A DNA stretch of 64,000 nucleotides from Areca catechu (GCA_021397845.1 CM038040.1:24898315-24962314); one strand, 5' to 3'. Shown: positions 25,005 to 37,018, counted from the first letter of the stretch. Notes: generated from the letters alone by a model not told the origin. Translations and numbers: made by a program.

Positions 25005-26483
25005 TGTTGCCCAGCGAAGATGCAACCCAAGAGAGAGGGTGAAGGGTGTTGGTTTTTAAAATTTTTGCAATAGAATATCAAAACAAGTGTTTGTGAGCAT
25101 TGATAGTATGCAGCAAAAATAATAATGTAAATGCAAAACAAATAACAAAAAGAAGCAAGCAATCACAAACACAAGAAATTTATAGTGTTCGGTGTACTCC
25201 AAGGCACCTACATCCACTCCCCAAGCTTTCCTTGAAAATTTTACTATAATCACCAAGATTACAGCCGATTAGTTTTTCGGGCTCATTAATCAAAACCCAA
25301 CTTGTTTTCACCAGGCTCACAAGTCAAACCCCTTGGTTTTTCAGGCTAACTAAAAATTTTGTTGGTTTTGCGGGCTCACCAACAACCTAGTTGATTTTAC
25401 AGGATGATCAACAACATAGTTGGTTTTACGGACTCACCAATAACCTTGATAGTTTTTTGGGCTAACCAACAACCCAAATGGTTTTCCAGGCTAACCAACA
25501 ACCCAACTTGTTTTTCTGGGATCACAAGTCAAAATCCCTTGGTTTCACGGGCTAACCAAAAATCCCTTGGTTTCCGGGCTAACCAAAAACCTAACTTGTT
25601 TTCATGGGCTCACAAATCAAAACCCCTGTTAGTTTTCATTATATAGGCTCACCAACAACCTAGGTACTAGTTTTAATTTCATTGAAACTAGTAAGCAATA
25701 TAAGCACAAATGCAACAATGAAAATATAAAAGCTTTCTTACAAAAAGCAGATATTTCGTTGAGGCACTTGATTGATGTTATGAGCTTGTCTCCATGTTGA
25801 TGTTGAAGCTTCAATGGATGCTTGAAGATATGGTCTTGGAAGCTTTTTTCACTCATTTCAATCCTTAGAGGCTCAACTCTCTCAACACTGAATCCTTAAG
25901 AATCCTTCACATATTTTTACTTGTAAACCAAAGGATTTATCATTCAAACCATGGATTCTCTTCTTCCCCAAGAGCTTGGTGGTGTATAAATAGCCCTCCA
26001 TATTTTAATGACCGTTTGTGACTGTTGGAGGAGAAAATATAGCCCTTGGAGCTAGTTGGAGAAGTTCTGCGCTTTAAAAAAACTAGCCGTTACAGCAAGT
26101 GTCGACACTTGAATTCCATGAATCGATACTTAAGTCGACACTTAGTTCAAATTATTTTCTGAAGCTCTCAGGACCGCACTGGTGAGTCGACACTTCATCT
26201 GGTGAGTCGACACTTCAATCCATGAGTCAACACTTGACCAAACCTCTGAAATCACCACGTTCTGTATCCTGTTTGATCTCAGGCCTTGAGTCGACACTTC
26301 ACTATTCATGAGTCGACACTTGGATCAATACTTGGCTGATCATGAATCAACACTTGGCTGCACCAGTGCTGAAACTTCTCTAAATTCAAATCTTGAGTAC
26401 ATGTAACTGATTAACATACTTAATGCATAATTAGTACTCAAATATACTTAAGTGTTTTATTATAATCAAAACCAGAGTTAACA
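25005..26483 (-). repeat. Left (3') LTR of the Sirevirus-like element
   Basis: Plus-strand ends are TGTTGCCC and GTTAACA. It contains a minisatellite at 25265-25650 and a cluster of GTCGACACTT-type motifs at 26099-26360. Confidence 0.82.
25265..25650 (-). repeat. LTR minisatellite, copy in left LTR
   Basis: About a dozen imperfect units of 25-30 bp built on TTGGTTTTCCGGGCTAACCAACAACC. The ACCAACAACC and GGTTGTTGGT halves give each unit some self-complementarity. Confidence 0.85.
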
Positions 26484-26810
26484 ATCTCTCCATTTTTGAT
26501 AATGACAAAATCTTTAAGTATATAAACAAGGTAAGCTCATAAATAAATATAACATACTCCAAAAGATTAACAATAAATATAAAACAATGTAGCAATGAAA
26601 AACATTGAGCTCCCCTTCAAAATATGATCTAAAATAATTTTCAAAAGCTCCCCCTCAACATATGATTTGTAAATACTTTTCAAAAATTTTTCAAAATTTT
26701 CAAACTTTCAAATTTGGGCTACCATGATCTTTAACTCAAAATCATTGGATTTCTTCATTGAGTACCAAGTTTTGATACCGCAGCATAGAGTACCGGGCTC
26801 TGATACCAAT

Positions 26811-27760
26811 TATTGCCTAGCGAAGATGCAACCTAAGAGGGGGTGAATTGGATTTTAAAACTTTTTGCAATTATGTGCCAATTCAAAACAAGTATTTGTG
26901 AGTATTGATAGTATGCAGTGGAAATAATAATATAAATACAAAGCAAATAACAAAGAGAAGCAAATAATCACAAACACAATAAATTTATAGTAGTTCGGTG
27001 CACTCTAAGGCACCTACATCCACTCCCCAAGCTTCCCTTGAAAATTTTACTATAATCACCAAGATTATAGCCGATTAGTTTTCCGGGCTCACTAATCAAA
27101 ACCAACTTATTTTCACTGGGCTCACAAGTCAAACTCCTTGGTTTTCTAGGCTAACCAAAAATCTTGTTGGTTTTGCGGGCTCACCAACAACCTAGTTGGT
27201 TTACGGAATGACCAACAATCTAGTTGGTTTTACGGGCTCACCAACAACCTAGTTGGTTTTACGGGCTAACCAACAACCCAGATGGTTTTCCGGGCTAACC
27301 AACAACCCAACTTGTTTTTCCGGGATCATAAGTCAAAATTCCTTGGTTTTCACGAGCTAACCAAAACTTCTTGGTTTTCCGGGCTAACCAAAAACCCCTT
27401 GATTTTCTGGGCTAACCAAAAATCCAACTTATTTTCATGGGCTCACAAGTCAAAACCCCTGTTGGTTTTCATCACATAGGCTCACCAACAACCTAGGTAC
27501 TAGTTTCAATTTCATTGGAAACTAGTAAGCAATACAAACATAAATACAATAATGAAAATAAAAGCTTTCTTACAAAAAACAGATATTTCATTAAGGCACT
27601 TGATTGATGTTGTTGAGCTTGTCTCCATGTTGATGTTGAAGCTTCAATGGATGCTTGACGATGTGGTCTTGAAAGCTTCTTCACTCATTTCAATCCTTGG
27701 AGGCTCAACTCTCTCAACATTGAATCCTTAAGAATCCTTCACATATTTTTACCTGTAAAC
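26811..27760 (-). repeat. Right (5') LTR of the Sirevirus-like element, cut by the N gap
   Basis: Matches 25005-25911 closely by eye, including the minisatellite; the remainder is missing at the run of N. Confidence 0.82.
27070..27487 (-). repeat. LTR minisatellite, copy in right LTR
   Basis: Same unit as at 25265-25650. This copy is slightly longer, with an additional CTAGTTGGTTTTACGGGCTC unit. Confidence 0.85.
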
Positions 27761-27773
27761 NNNNNNNNNNNNN
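27761..27773. other. Assembly gap (13 N)
   Basis: Thirteen N residues lie inside the right LTR, so LTR sequence and any target duplication beyond it are missing. Confidence 0.99.
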
Positions 27774-29479
27774 AATGGATCTCCATTCTTAGGATCATGA
27801 TTGTTGGTGTAGATGCCGCAGGAGAAGGAAAAGAGAAATAAAATACAAGATACAATTAATTGGGCATGCAATGTTTCACTATGAGAAAAAAAAAACTTTC
27901 AAGATTGAAAACTTTTACTCTTAACCCTGTACAGATTGCCTGATAAGAAACCCCCAAAATCCCTCGTACAAGCTTTCAACAAAACTCTTCACCACTCTTT
28001 TTATCTTTATACCCAGCCTCTACCCTCTACCCCATGTTTTTTATAGCCACTACTATAATGAGCGTTTCACCAAGAATCGAACGTCTAAAAACTGCATCCA
28101 AATCGGAATCCTATAGCCTTTCCAATTTAGTTTGAACTCTAAGTCAACTCTGACCATCCATCGGACTTGATCTGCATCGAAAATCATGCTCGATGTGTTG
28201 TACACACTCCGAATCCTACCGCAAATGTTGTCCGCCATCCGATCAATTCTAGGAATGCGCTCTACCGTCGATCTACATCAAATCTTGTGCACTGCACTCT
28301 CGTGGCCGCTAGCCTCCTACATCAGATCCGTGCACATGTATGCAAGGAAGAGAGGGAAGCGGATTGGCGCAGCCACATGCCCACCTGGGCCTGGTCGGTG
28401 CCTGCACGGTGCTAGGCAATGCCCTGCGGCCCGGCTTGGGCTGCTGGGTCGCTGCAGGCATGCGGACCATGGTTCAAATAATTTTTTCCGTTCTCTTTTT
28501 TTGGACCGGACTTCCTACTGAATCTCTTTGTCTAATTAGACTTGGTTCAGATCAAATTCGAGGCATTTTCCCAGCACCCCTATCTCCCCTCTCGCGGTGG
28601 CCGCAGCTCCCCCAGTAGCGGCAGCAGCCTTCCCATCGACGACAATCCCCCTCCCTTGACATCCAACATCCCCTGGAAGGACGCCGACATGATGCATGTG
28701 GCTAACGACGATTCATCGTCGTCGTCGGAGAATCGCAGCATTGCGGAGGAGGTCGTCCAACATGCTGGCCGCTCCTCGCTGCCATCAACCACCGCCACCA
28801 TGTCGCCGCTCGGCTTTGATCACCTGACCTCCACCGCATAACCCGTTCCTGTTGGAGATCCCGCTCTTCATGCCCAGCTCCTTGGACTTCTTCTGCTCGC
28901 CAAGGTCCTTCTGTAGGTACCCGGAGTCGCGCTGTTCTCTCAATCCATTCCGAACATCGGCGGCACCATCTCGTCTTCCATCATGGAGGCCATGAAGGCT
29001 TTTCCCGACTATCGAGATCGGTAGGAGGCCTGGTTTTCCTGGAAGGGTATAATATTTCTCTTGGTTTAATTCGTTTGTTTCACTCCGAAGGCAAATTGTG
29101 AATGATGTGGTTCAATTCGTTCTTTTGTTACCTTAGCGACGAGAGGAATTAGACTCTGGTTGATCGGCTCATTGTCTCATTCTTTTTTCCCTCGACGAAG
29201 TGAAGGCTTGCATCCGGTTTCCATTTTCTTTTTCTTGTAATGATATATATGGATTTTGCACTGCTTCTTGGTGGTTCATAATCAAGAATTTGCATGATGT
29301 ATGGTGTAATACACACCACATACTACGACCATAAATGCAGGACAGATTGACATGAGAGCTAAGTTCTCAAGAAGAGATGATTGATATGAAAACAAAATAT
29401 GGATAAGTTCATGGCTTGTAGATCAAGATGCAATACTTCATCCATATATACCTTGATGCACCTGAAACTGAATTTAATT
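27774..29479. other. Unassigned DNA with a GC-rich block at about 28330-29040
   Basis: The GC-rich block has an open frame at 28542-28841 with a serine run (DDSSSSSENRS) but no recognisable domain. Frames change downstream, where SIPNIGGTISSSIMEAMKAF can be read near 28950-29010. It could be the relic of a first exon or GC-rich LTR DNA. I do not recognise a gene. The flanks are AT-rich and uninformative. Confidence 0.4.
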
Positions 29480-30200
29480 TCCAAATTTTTTTTTAAAAAA
29501 AAGACATTTATAATTGATTTTACGATCGATATTTTTAATATAAAATATTTAAAAAATTAGTGATCCATTTTCACTTCAATTTTTTATTTGATATTTTTTT
29601 AATAAATTTAGCTACTGGTTTTGCTGTCATTTTAAAAATAAAAAAAGTTAAAAAAAACATACAATTTTGTGACAGATTTTTTTAATATAAAATATTTTTT
29701 GAAAAAATTAATGATCAATTTTGAGACTAATTTTTACTCTAATTTTTTATTTAATATTTATAATAAATTTAGCATCCGATTTTGTAATCAATTTTAAAAA
29801 ATTTATTTTTTATGATCGATTTTGTTATCAGTTACTAAATTATTCTTTTTTAAAAATAATTGATTATGAAATTAGTTTATAAATTATATATTTTTAATAT
29901 TTTTTCTTGAATTAGCAATTGATTTTTTTTTATTTTTGGTTGGTAAATTGATTGCAAAATGTAAAATAATTTTTTAAAACTTTTGATTGCTAAATTGGTT
30001 GCAAAATTTGATGAGTTTTTTTTTTTTTTTTTTCAGTCACTAATTGGTAACTAATTTTTGTGATCGACAAAATTGGTGCAAAATATTTGCAACCAAGATT
30101 TTTGCGATCGAAAATAATTGGTCACAAAAATTATTAGTGACTGATTTTTAATATTTAGCAACTGATTTTTTGGTCGCTAGAATCTTATTTTCTTATCGTG
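29480..30200 (+). mobile_element. Possible right end of a CACTA-type DNA transposon
   Basis: The segment ends TTTTCTTATCGTG, close to the inverted CACTACAAGAAAA terminus, and is full of repeated subterminal motifs such as TTTTGTGATCGATTTT and ATTGGTTGCAAAA. No transposase was seen and the left end was not located. Confidence 0.45.
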
Positions 30201-31270
30201 TTTCCTATTTAGTTAGAGATCTTATCTTTATGGATTTATTTTTTTTTCTAACTAAATAAGGATTGTGATATTTCTTATTTAGATATAGATCTTATACCTC
30301 TATAAATAAGAAGATAATGCTATGGATTTATAGTGTGATCATAACTGATAGGATGAGAAAAGAGTGTAAAGGGATTAGAGTTTGAAAGATTTTTTCTTTG
30401 TATTTCAATTATAAAATACTGCATTTTCATTCTATTGCATGTGAATGTAAGTTTTAGCCCATCACATAAAATTGTTGTATTCTTTATTTTGTATATGCCT
30501 ATTTATTTTATTTATTCATCTAAAAATTTCAACAAATGGTATCAAAGCATTATTGAATTTTTGGGATGAGATTGAATAAAGTTTGTGCATGAAGCAGGTA
30601 ATTTCTAGAGATGTATAAGGGCTACCAATGCTATTTCATATATCCCTAAGTCTTAGATTGAAAAAACTGACCATACTATTGCATTTGTGGTGTTGAAAAA
30701 TGTTGGGAGGTGAAATTTTGAGATTATCGGAGTTGGCACTACCTTTCATGCATTGGCTAAAGTATTAGGGTTTTAGTCAATGCTTCTAACCAATCAGTTA
30801 TTACCACATCATCAAGTATGGACTAACATTAATTTCCCATGTATCACATTAGAGCTTTGCCATGTTAGCACACACATTAGTAGCCATGTCATTAGTCGAC
30901 CCTATCAGAAACTACCGCATGAACCACATCTTTACCATTTAGAGAACATCTAAGATCATAAGAAAAAATGAGATGCAATGGTTATTCATGACTTGGATGA
31001 CAAAGATATCATGTAGTAGCCAATGATACTGGTGTTGAGTATGACAATTGGGTCATTGATTCAGCTAATTCTTGCCATCAATTTTAATAGAGATTTTTTT
31101 CTACCTATAAACTTGTGAGGAGTGGTATAGTGAATCTAAGAGATAATATCGAATGCCGGGTTATTGGTACTTCGAAATATATGTCATGCCTCTAATTTAA
31201 AGAAAAAATTGATTTCATCGGGCTACCTATTGTCGAAAGGGTATAGAGCATGCATACAAGATGGAATTAT
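30199..31270 (+). mobile_element. Copia fragment: 5' LTR, primer site and protease relic
   Basis: An LTR-like segment (30199-30534) starts TGTTTCCTATTTAG, has TATAAATAAG at about 30302, and ends TTCAACA. It is followed by TGGTATCAAAGC (30537), a one-base variant of the copia primer site. Near 31040 the phrase YDNWVIDSANSCHQF matches the copia protease entry motif. Stops and shifts abound, so it is a relic. Confidence 0.65.
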
Positions 31271-31550
31271 CACTACGAGAAAAGTAACTATTAGTGATAG
31301 CTATTAGCAATGATAAATTTGCTATCGATAATAATAATTTTATTGATCAAAATTAATAACAATAAAATTGTATGTCGCTAACACTATTATCGAAGAAAGG
31401 ATTATTAGTGATGGCATGAACCATTGCTAATAAGTTTTAAATATTCTTTTTGAAAAATGGTTTTTTTACAGGTGGTTCAAAAAATATTAGTGATGGGCTC
31501 CATATCGCAAATATGAGGGGGCTATATTTAGTAACTCTTATAAAAAATTA
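31271..31550 (+). mobile_element. Possible left end of a second CACTA-type transposon
   Basis: Begins CACTACGAGAAAA and is followed by subterminal repeats of ATTAGTGATGG type (31300, 31408, 31487). The other end was not found; a copia fragment lies just beyond. Confidence 0.5.
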
Positions 31551-31609
31551 AGGTACAATTTAGAACCAATATATATAGATTTGCGAAGAAGATCACTGTA
31601 TTATATATG

Positions 31610-32464
31610 TGATAATTGAAGTTCGGATTAAAGACGTAGTTCAAGATCTAGTTTACTCTATTTTCTTCAGATAAAAAATATTAATACGTAAGGTTAAGTC
31701 TTGTAAAAATACCTTACCTATTGTATAGTATAAGTATTCGATATTTATATTTATTATTTTAGAAAATTTTAAGTTTTGTGAAGGATTGTTTGCGAGAAAT
31801 TTGAGAGAGAAATTCAAAAATTTTTAAATTCTTTTTTTCAAAATGATTTTTTTTGACCTTAGACTTTATTATAGAGTTTCTTTTGTCCTACATCTAAAAT
31901 GAGATAAATTCTAAAGCTTTTTTTATGAGAGAAGGATTTGCTTCAGTGTTTAAGAATATTTTAAAAGGATTCAAAGAAAATCTTTAATATGCGGTGCATG
32001 AACTAAGCCATGTAGTGACGTGTGCCGTCATTCAAATTTCAAGATCTCCCAAGGGATTTTTCTCAGTAAGCCAATTCTGAATCTTTTTTATTTTTCTAAG
32101 TTCAAATTACTCAGATCTCTCCTGCTTTGTTTAAAAAAGATTTCTGAAAATTTTTCTATTCAAAAAATTTTCGATCCTCTTATTTTCTACTTTACTTTTT
32201 TCATTTTGAAGATGTTGAAAGAGTATTCATCAATTACTCTCACGACTCTACCGAAAGAAAAAAAAATCGATCGTATATCTTAGAAAGGCTTTTTAATTAT
32301 ATTTAAATGAGGGATGAAAATATTTTTAAAATAATGCTGTACATGCTTCCAAATTTTTTATAAATTTAATATTTTTTATAAAATTTTATTTATTTAAATT
32401 TTTATTTAATTTTATATTAATTATTTTTAAATAAAACTCAGTGTTTTTAATTTATGTTCTAACA
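31610..32464 (+). mobile_element. Family A copia, 3' end fragment, plus orientation (copy 3)
   Basis: Bases 31630-31786 match the reverse complement of about 15974-16130 in copy 2, namely the 3' non-coding tail and polypurine region. The LTR then runs from TGTTTGCG at 31787 to TTCTAACA at 32464. The LTR end resembles the LTR ends of copies 1 and 2. The rest of the element is missing. GTTAC follows as a candidate target sequence. Confidence 0.65.
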
Positions 32465-32706
32465 GTTACTTCATTAAAAAAAAACCTTGGCAGAGGAGCC
32501 CCACTGTCTTCATGGAGAGTTGATACGGTGCCTATGGCTGATCCAAGGACGGCAGCCGCGTCATCCGTGATTTCCATGGTTCCACCAAGATGGGACGCAT
32601 CCCATTGATGTACTTGAAATGAATGGCCTTCCTTCAAAGGTGATAGGTTGAAATGGACGCGGAATCCTAGGACTTGAAGGTGTTTCGTTGAAAACAATGA
32701 TGCAAT

Positions 32707-35470
32707 TTTTTTTTTTTTTAACGGCTTATTCGTTCCAGGAACAAAAATGAAACAACTCATAGAGAGAATTATGTTCTTTAATGTACAGAAGCAGAGAGCC
32801 AATCAGACCATAAAATAAAGTCAGTATGATAAGTTATATAGGAGGCAACCCAATCAGCAGCTGAGTTAGCCTTCCTATAGATATGACGGACTACCTTAGC
32901 TGAGTAGCCCTGTAAAAGCAAAGTTATATCTCGGATAATAGGATGAGCTGGAGTAGCTTGCAGAGACTGTCTGATCCAGGATATAACTGTCATCGAGTCT
33001 CCCTTGATGATCAAGCGGTCCAGCCAAAAAATCTGCCGAGCATACCTGATCCCCGCCCAAGCCGCATACAACTCAGCCCAGAAACAGAGGAGTCGTGGAG
33101 AGAGAATCCACCAGTAGCAAGAAATCCTAGACAAAAGTCACGGATCACGAAGGCCGCTCCTCCCCGTCTATCCTTAATGCTTCCATCAAAGCTAATCGTA
33201 CAGAAGTACAGAGGAGGGGGTTCCCAGGAGGCAAAAATCTGGGGGGACGCTCGATGAGCATAAAAGAAACCGCAGAACTCCAAAACCTCACTGACGATAA
33301 GCAATACTCCCTGGCACAAGCCCGAGCTATCTCAACGATGATGCTAAAGGATATAGTGGCCGATCTGAAGACAAGCTCATTCCTGGAAATCCAGATGTAA
33401 TATGCCATACAAGCTACAAAGGAGATAGTCGAGGGGGCAATACCCGAGGACAGAATAGACATAAAGATACTCTCAGGATCATCATCTTGCACCAACTGGG
33501 TCTGGAAACCAGCTCTCCACCACACAGATCCATCCTTGTATACTGAAAAAGCACGTGTGGCCTGCGTCTCCTGATCCAACCCACAAGCAGGGCAAGCCGA
33601 AGGCATGGATAGGCCTCTCGACAACAGAAAATCTTGGATGGGGAGACAATGCCAAACGAGTTTCCACAAGAATGGAGACCCTAGGATGAATTGGTAAAGA
33701 CCAAATCCAACCAAGGTTGCGATACATGGGAGGCACCGGACTGAATAAGTCAGCAGATCCAACATCGGCACATGGGAGGAGGTCGAGTGCCTCCAAACTT
33801 TAAGATCTGGGCAGGGGAAGATCAGCAATATAATGGATAGAACCATGTGACCAAGAATGTCCCCAAAAGTCGAGATGACGGCCTCGTGATTCCACTGGGA
33901 GTGCCCCGAAATGAAAAGATCAGAGATGGAGGTCGTCTCGGGTATGAGCACAGAAATGAAGGTGGGCCACCTGATTAGAGGGATATCAGAGATCCAAGAT
34001 CCCAGCATAAATCTGATGGAAGTACCATCTCCAATCACCCAAGAGAGATGAGGAGTAACCAGAGGTGCCCTGGCCACCATTTCCCTTCAGATAGCAGAAC
34101 CATACCTAGGAGGATGATAAGGAGTGTCCACAGCCATAGTAGAAGATCCCCATATTTGGCTCTCATTAAAAAAAACCACATACTGTCTGGAGACAATAAA
34201 TATCTTGTGACATGTGTTGCTAAGAGAGCCTCACGCCTGGATAAAAGAGAATGAATACCCAAGCCCTCTGAGCAAGTCGACTGACAAACCACCTCCCACC
34301 TCATCAAATGAATCCTCCGCCTGGCAGTAGAAGAATCTTAGAGAAAAGCACGAATCATCTGCTCCAACTTGAGAATAATAGTTCTTGGAATAACATCATT
34401 AGAAAGAGTATAAATAGGGAGGGAAGTGAGAACGAACGGATGGGAGTGATCCTTCCCATACAAGAGAGGGATCTTCCCTGCCAACCCTCAATCCTCTCCC
34501 GCACCGCCAACACCAATGGGCCACAGTCTGCCCTAGACAATCTGGTTCCGGATATAGGCACAGCTAAGTAGGAAAGGGGACCGTGATGCTCAGCAATGCC
34601 AAGGATGTCCCTGATCCTACATCGAAGTCCGGTAGCAATCTTGGGATTAAAATATATGCCAGATTTTTGCAGATTTACCTTCTGACCACAAGCAGAACAG
34701 TAGTCCTCCATAATACTCCGAAGTCCCTGAGCACAAATGACTGAAGCCTGGCTTAGCAATAAACAGTCATCTGCAAATAAAAGATGCGAGATCCGGGAGC
34801 ACCAGGAGCGGGAATATACGGTTGAATCATGGAGTCCCGCATCGCTGCTCGCATCGCTTGCGAAAGGAAGTCAGCACAAATAATGAAGAGGGAGATAGAG
34901 GACAACCTTGACGGTGACCACCAGTTGCATAAAAATACTCTGTGGGGGAATCATTAATCAGGAGAGAAAAAGAAGGATTGCCAATACAGGACATAATTTT
35001 AGATATCCAGTCATGATGAGAGTTGAAGCCATCCAGGGCCTTGATCAGAAAATCCCAATGAACGCAATCATGGGCCCTTTCCATATCCAGCTTAATAGCC
35101 ATGAGATTGCAACGAGATGGAGTACGACGAAGATCATAAATAAATTACTGGGCTATATGTACATTATCAGAAGTGCATCGGCCATTAATAAAGGCACCTT
35201 GCTCCGGACTAATCAACTACGACAGAATAGTCTTTATTCTATTAGACAACAATTTAGCACAATTTTATAGAGAATATTATACAAACTGATCGATCGATAA
35301 TGGCTGGGCTCTGAAGCATCAGGGCGCTTAGGTATGAGAGCCGGATAAGTTTGCTTTCAAGTATTATGCATTGTCCCTGAAGCAAAAAATAGTTGAACAG
35401 CAACCACTATGTCAGTCTGAGAATGTTCTATCGAGTCCCGAAGAAAAAAAGGAAAAAACCTATCAGACTC
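32707..35470 (-). mobile_element. L1-type LINE, 5'-truncated and decayed
   Basis: On the minus strand, reverse-transcriptase, zinc-binding and RNase H segments occur in that order and end in a poly(A) tail (32719-32707). The 5' limit near 35470 is approximate. Frames are interrupted by stops and shifts. Plant L1 elements with a C-terminal RNase H domain have this order. A target duplication was not found. Confidence 0.85.
32778..35290 (-). pseudogene. LINE ORF2 relic: reverse transcriptase, zf-RVT, RNase H
   Basis: The 35102-34827 segment has IKLDMERAHDCVHWDFL and HRQGCPLSP, which are reverse-transcriptase motifs. The preceding bases encode SPEQGAFINGRCTSDNV. The 34759-34355 segment is the thumb and connection region (SYLAVPISGTRLSRAD). 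The 34080-33145 segment is the zf-RVT part (LVWHCLPIQDFLLSRG, CPACG). The 33134-32778 segment is an RNase H fold (WAGIRYARQ, IKGDSMTVISWI, VRHIYRKANSAADW). The FADD-type catalytic motif was not found in an open frame. An active copy would copy its own RNA into nicked DNA; this one cannot. Confidence 0.85.
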
Positions 35471-36454
35471 GAGGTTTTATCTTCTCCAAGCGACCACAAG
35501 ATAAATTTAATCTCGTCTTTGTATACCTGAGACAGAAGTATAGAATTTTAGAATGAAAAAATAGAGACAGCAGGAAGATAGGAATGGGAGACACATGAAG
35601 ATAGAAAGGGGAATAGAGAGAGAGACGGCTGGACGCGGATCCTCTTTGCCCCAAATGTTGCTCCACCAGGATGGGAACCACCCAAAGCCGTCCTTCAAGG
35701 TGATAGATTGAAGGTTGGACAAAAATACGCGGATTCTTCCAACACCAATTTGCTCCACCGCGCGTGCATAAAAGAAACTCACATAAAATATTTTGGATTT
35801 AATGGTCAGTATCAATTTTTTTATTTGAAGAGTTGCGATGGTGGGATGCATGGGATTGATTATTGAATTGATCGATATTTAATGAGATTAAAATATATAT
35901 TTATTTATATTACTTGAATATTATAATTAAAAATTGGTTAAATTATTTTTTTATTGAAATGAGATTCTTATAATCATGGATGATAATTTTTATCTATTCG
36001 ATGAATATTCGATCCGATCCGATACTAATGGGATGGGTAAAATCCGACCCGTCTAATTTATAAACGGTATGGATTATATAAAAAAATTCTGACTTGGATT
36101 CGGATCGGGTACAGATAGTAGTACGTCCCGATCCGAACCCAACCCATTCATATATAAAAAAATTATGTTTATAAAATATTTAAATAAATTGGATATGAGA
36201 TGGATATATCCGATCTATTTAGATTTTAAATAAACTAAATTTTATGAGACCGGATATATCCAAATCTTACTCGATCCAGACATAATTTTTTTTTATATCC
36301 GATTCGAACCCGATTCGAGATGGATATGGGATGGAAAATTTTTTAGCATGACAGATATGAATTTTGGATGATCCGATTCAACGTCATTTTTACTTATAAT
36401 CATATTTAGAAAAGATAATTATACTATTTTTATTATTAAAATAAAAATAAATAA

Positions 36455-36458
<4 letters not shown>
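35471..36458. other. Unassigned AT-rich DNA with repeated ATCCGA-type motifs
   Basis: From about 35990 to 36380 the phrases GATCCGAACCC, ATCCGATTC and GGATATATCCG recur in both orientations. This may be a decayed non-autonomous DNA element, but no clear ends were found. Bases 35655-35740 resemble 32560-32670 on the other side of the LINE. Confidence 0.4.
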
Positions 36459-36504
<46 letters not shown>

Positions 36505-36524
36505 TAAAGAGAGAGAGAGAGAGA
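36459..36524 (+). repeat. (TA)n and (GA)n microsatellites
   Basis: About 20 TA units (to 36500) are followed after a short T-A spacer by eight GA units. Confidence 0.95.
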
Positions 36525-36929
36525 AAGACTTTGATGACGGCCTTGTAGGCTATATAGGTGGCGACCACAAAACCTTCAAGCTTTTTGATTTTTGGTGACA
36601 TCACAGGACCTTTAAGCTTTGGAACAAACAATCATACCAAGACAAAGTGTAGGTGGAACTGCACCTGCACGAGCGAGAGTCCGGGCTTTCTTTCACCGAA
36701 AATCCAAGCGGGTGATAACCAACAGGTCAATTGTTCAGGCCGCCCTTGCCATCCAAAACCCCACCCTTTCACTCTCCGGCGGTTTATCCACAAAGGTCGT
36801 GCCAAGTTGCACAAAACGTAGAAAATGACGTTTTTTTTTCTTGATTCCTTTTTGCTTGTCAGGGAAAAAATTAAAAAAAAAAAAAGTTCTTTTCTCCCTT
36901 AATAAGTGGACAAGATAACCACCCCATCG

Positions 36930-36936
36930 CTATATA
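36930..36936 (+). promoter_or_regulatory. Candidate TATA box for the 37019 gene
   Basis: CTATATAG lies about 85 bp before the ATG at 37019, a normal plant spacing that leaves a 5' UTR of roughly 55-60 bp. Confidence 0.45.
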
Positions 36937-37018
36937 GTCCTCTTGGGACCTGAGACCGCACCCTGTGCAAAACTTCCATTCTCCCAGGAAGCGAGCTCAC
37001 CTCGAGTATCCCATTTTC

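Larger units (their letters stand above)
25005..27760 (-). mobile_element. Sirevirus-like copia element with nearly all internal DNA lost
   Basis: Two long direct repeats (25005-26483 and 26811-27760, the second cut by the N gap) flank only 327 bp. On the minus strand a perfect TTGGTATCAGAGCC primer site (26809-26796) abuts the right LTR, and a polypurine tract (AAATGGAGAGAT) abuts the left one. Two extra purine blocks (GGGGAGCT near 26610 and 26650) recall the multiple polypurine tracts described for Sireviruses. No gag or pol remains. It interrupts the integrase remnant of the plus-strand copia element. Confidence 0.8.

Noticed and set aside
26099..26360. Repeated short motifs considered as a CRISPR-like array
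   Set aside because: Spacing is irregular, repeats are too short, and they lie inside a plant retrotransposon LTR.
28542..28841. Serine-rich frame in a GC-rich block
   Set aside because: Tempting as a first exon, but the frame is not sustained and no family was recognised; kept only as an unassigned region.
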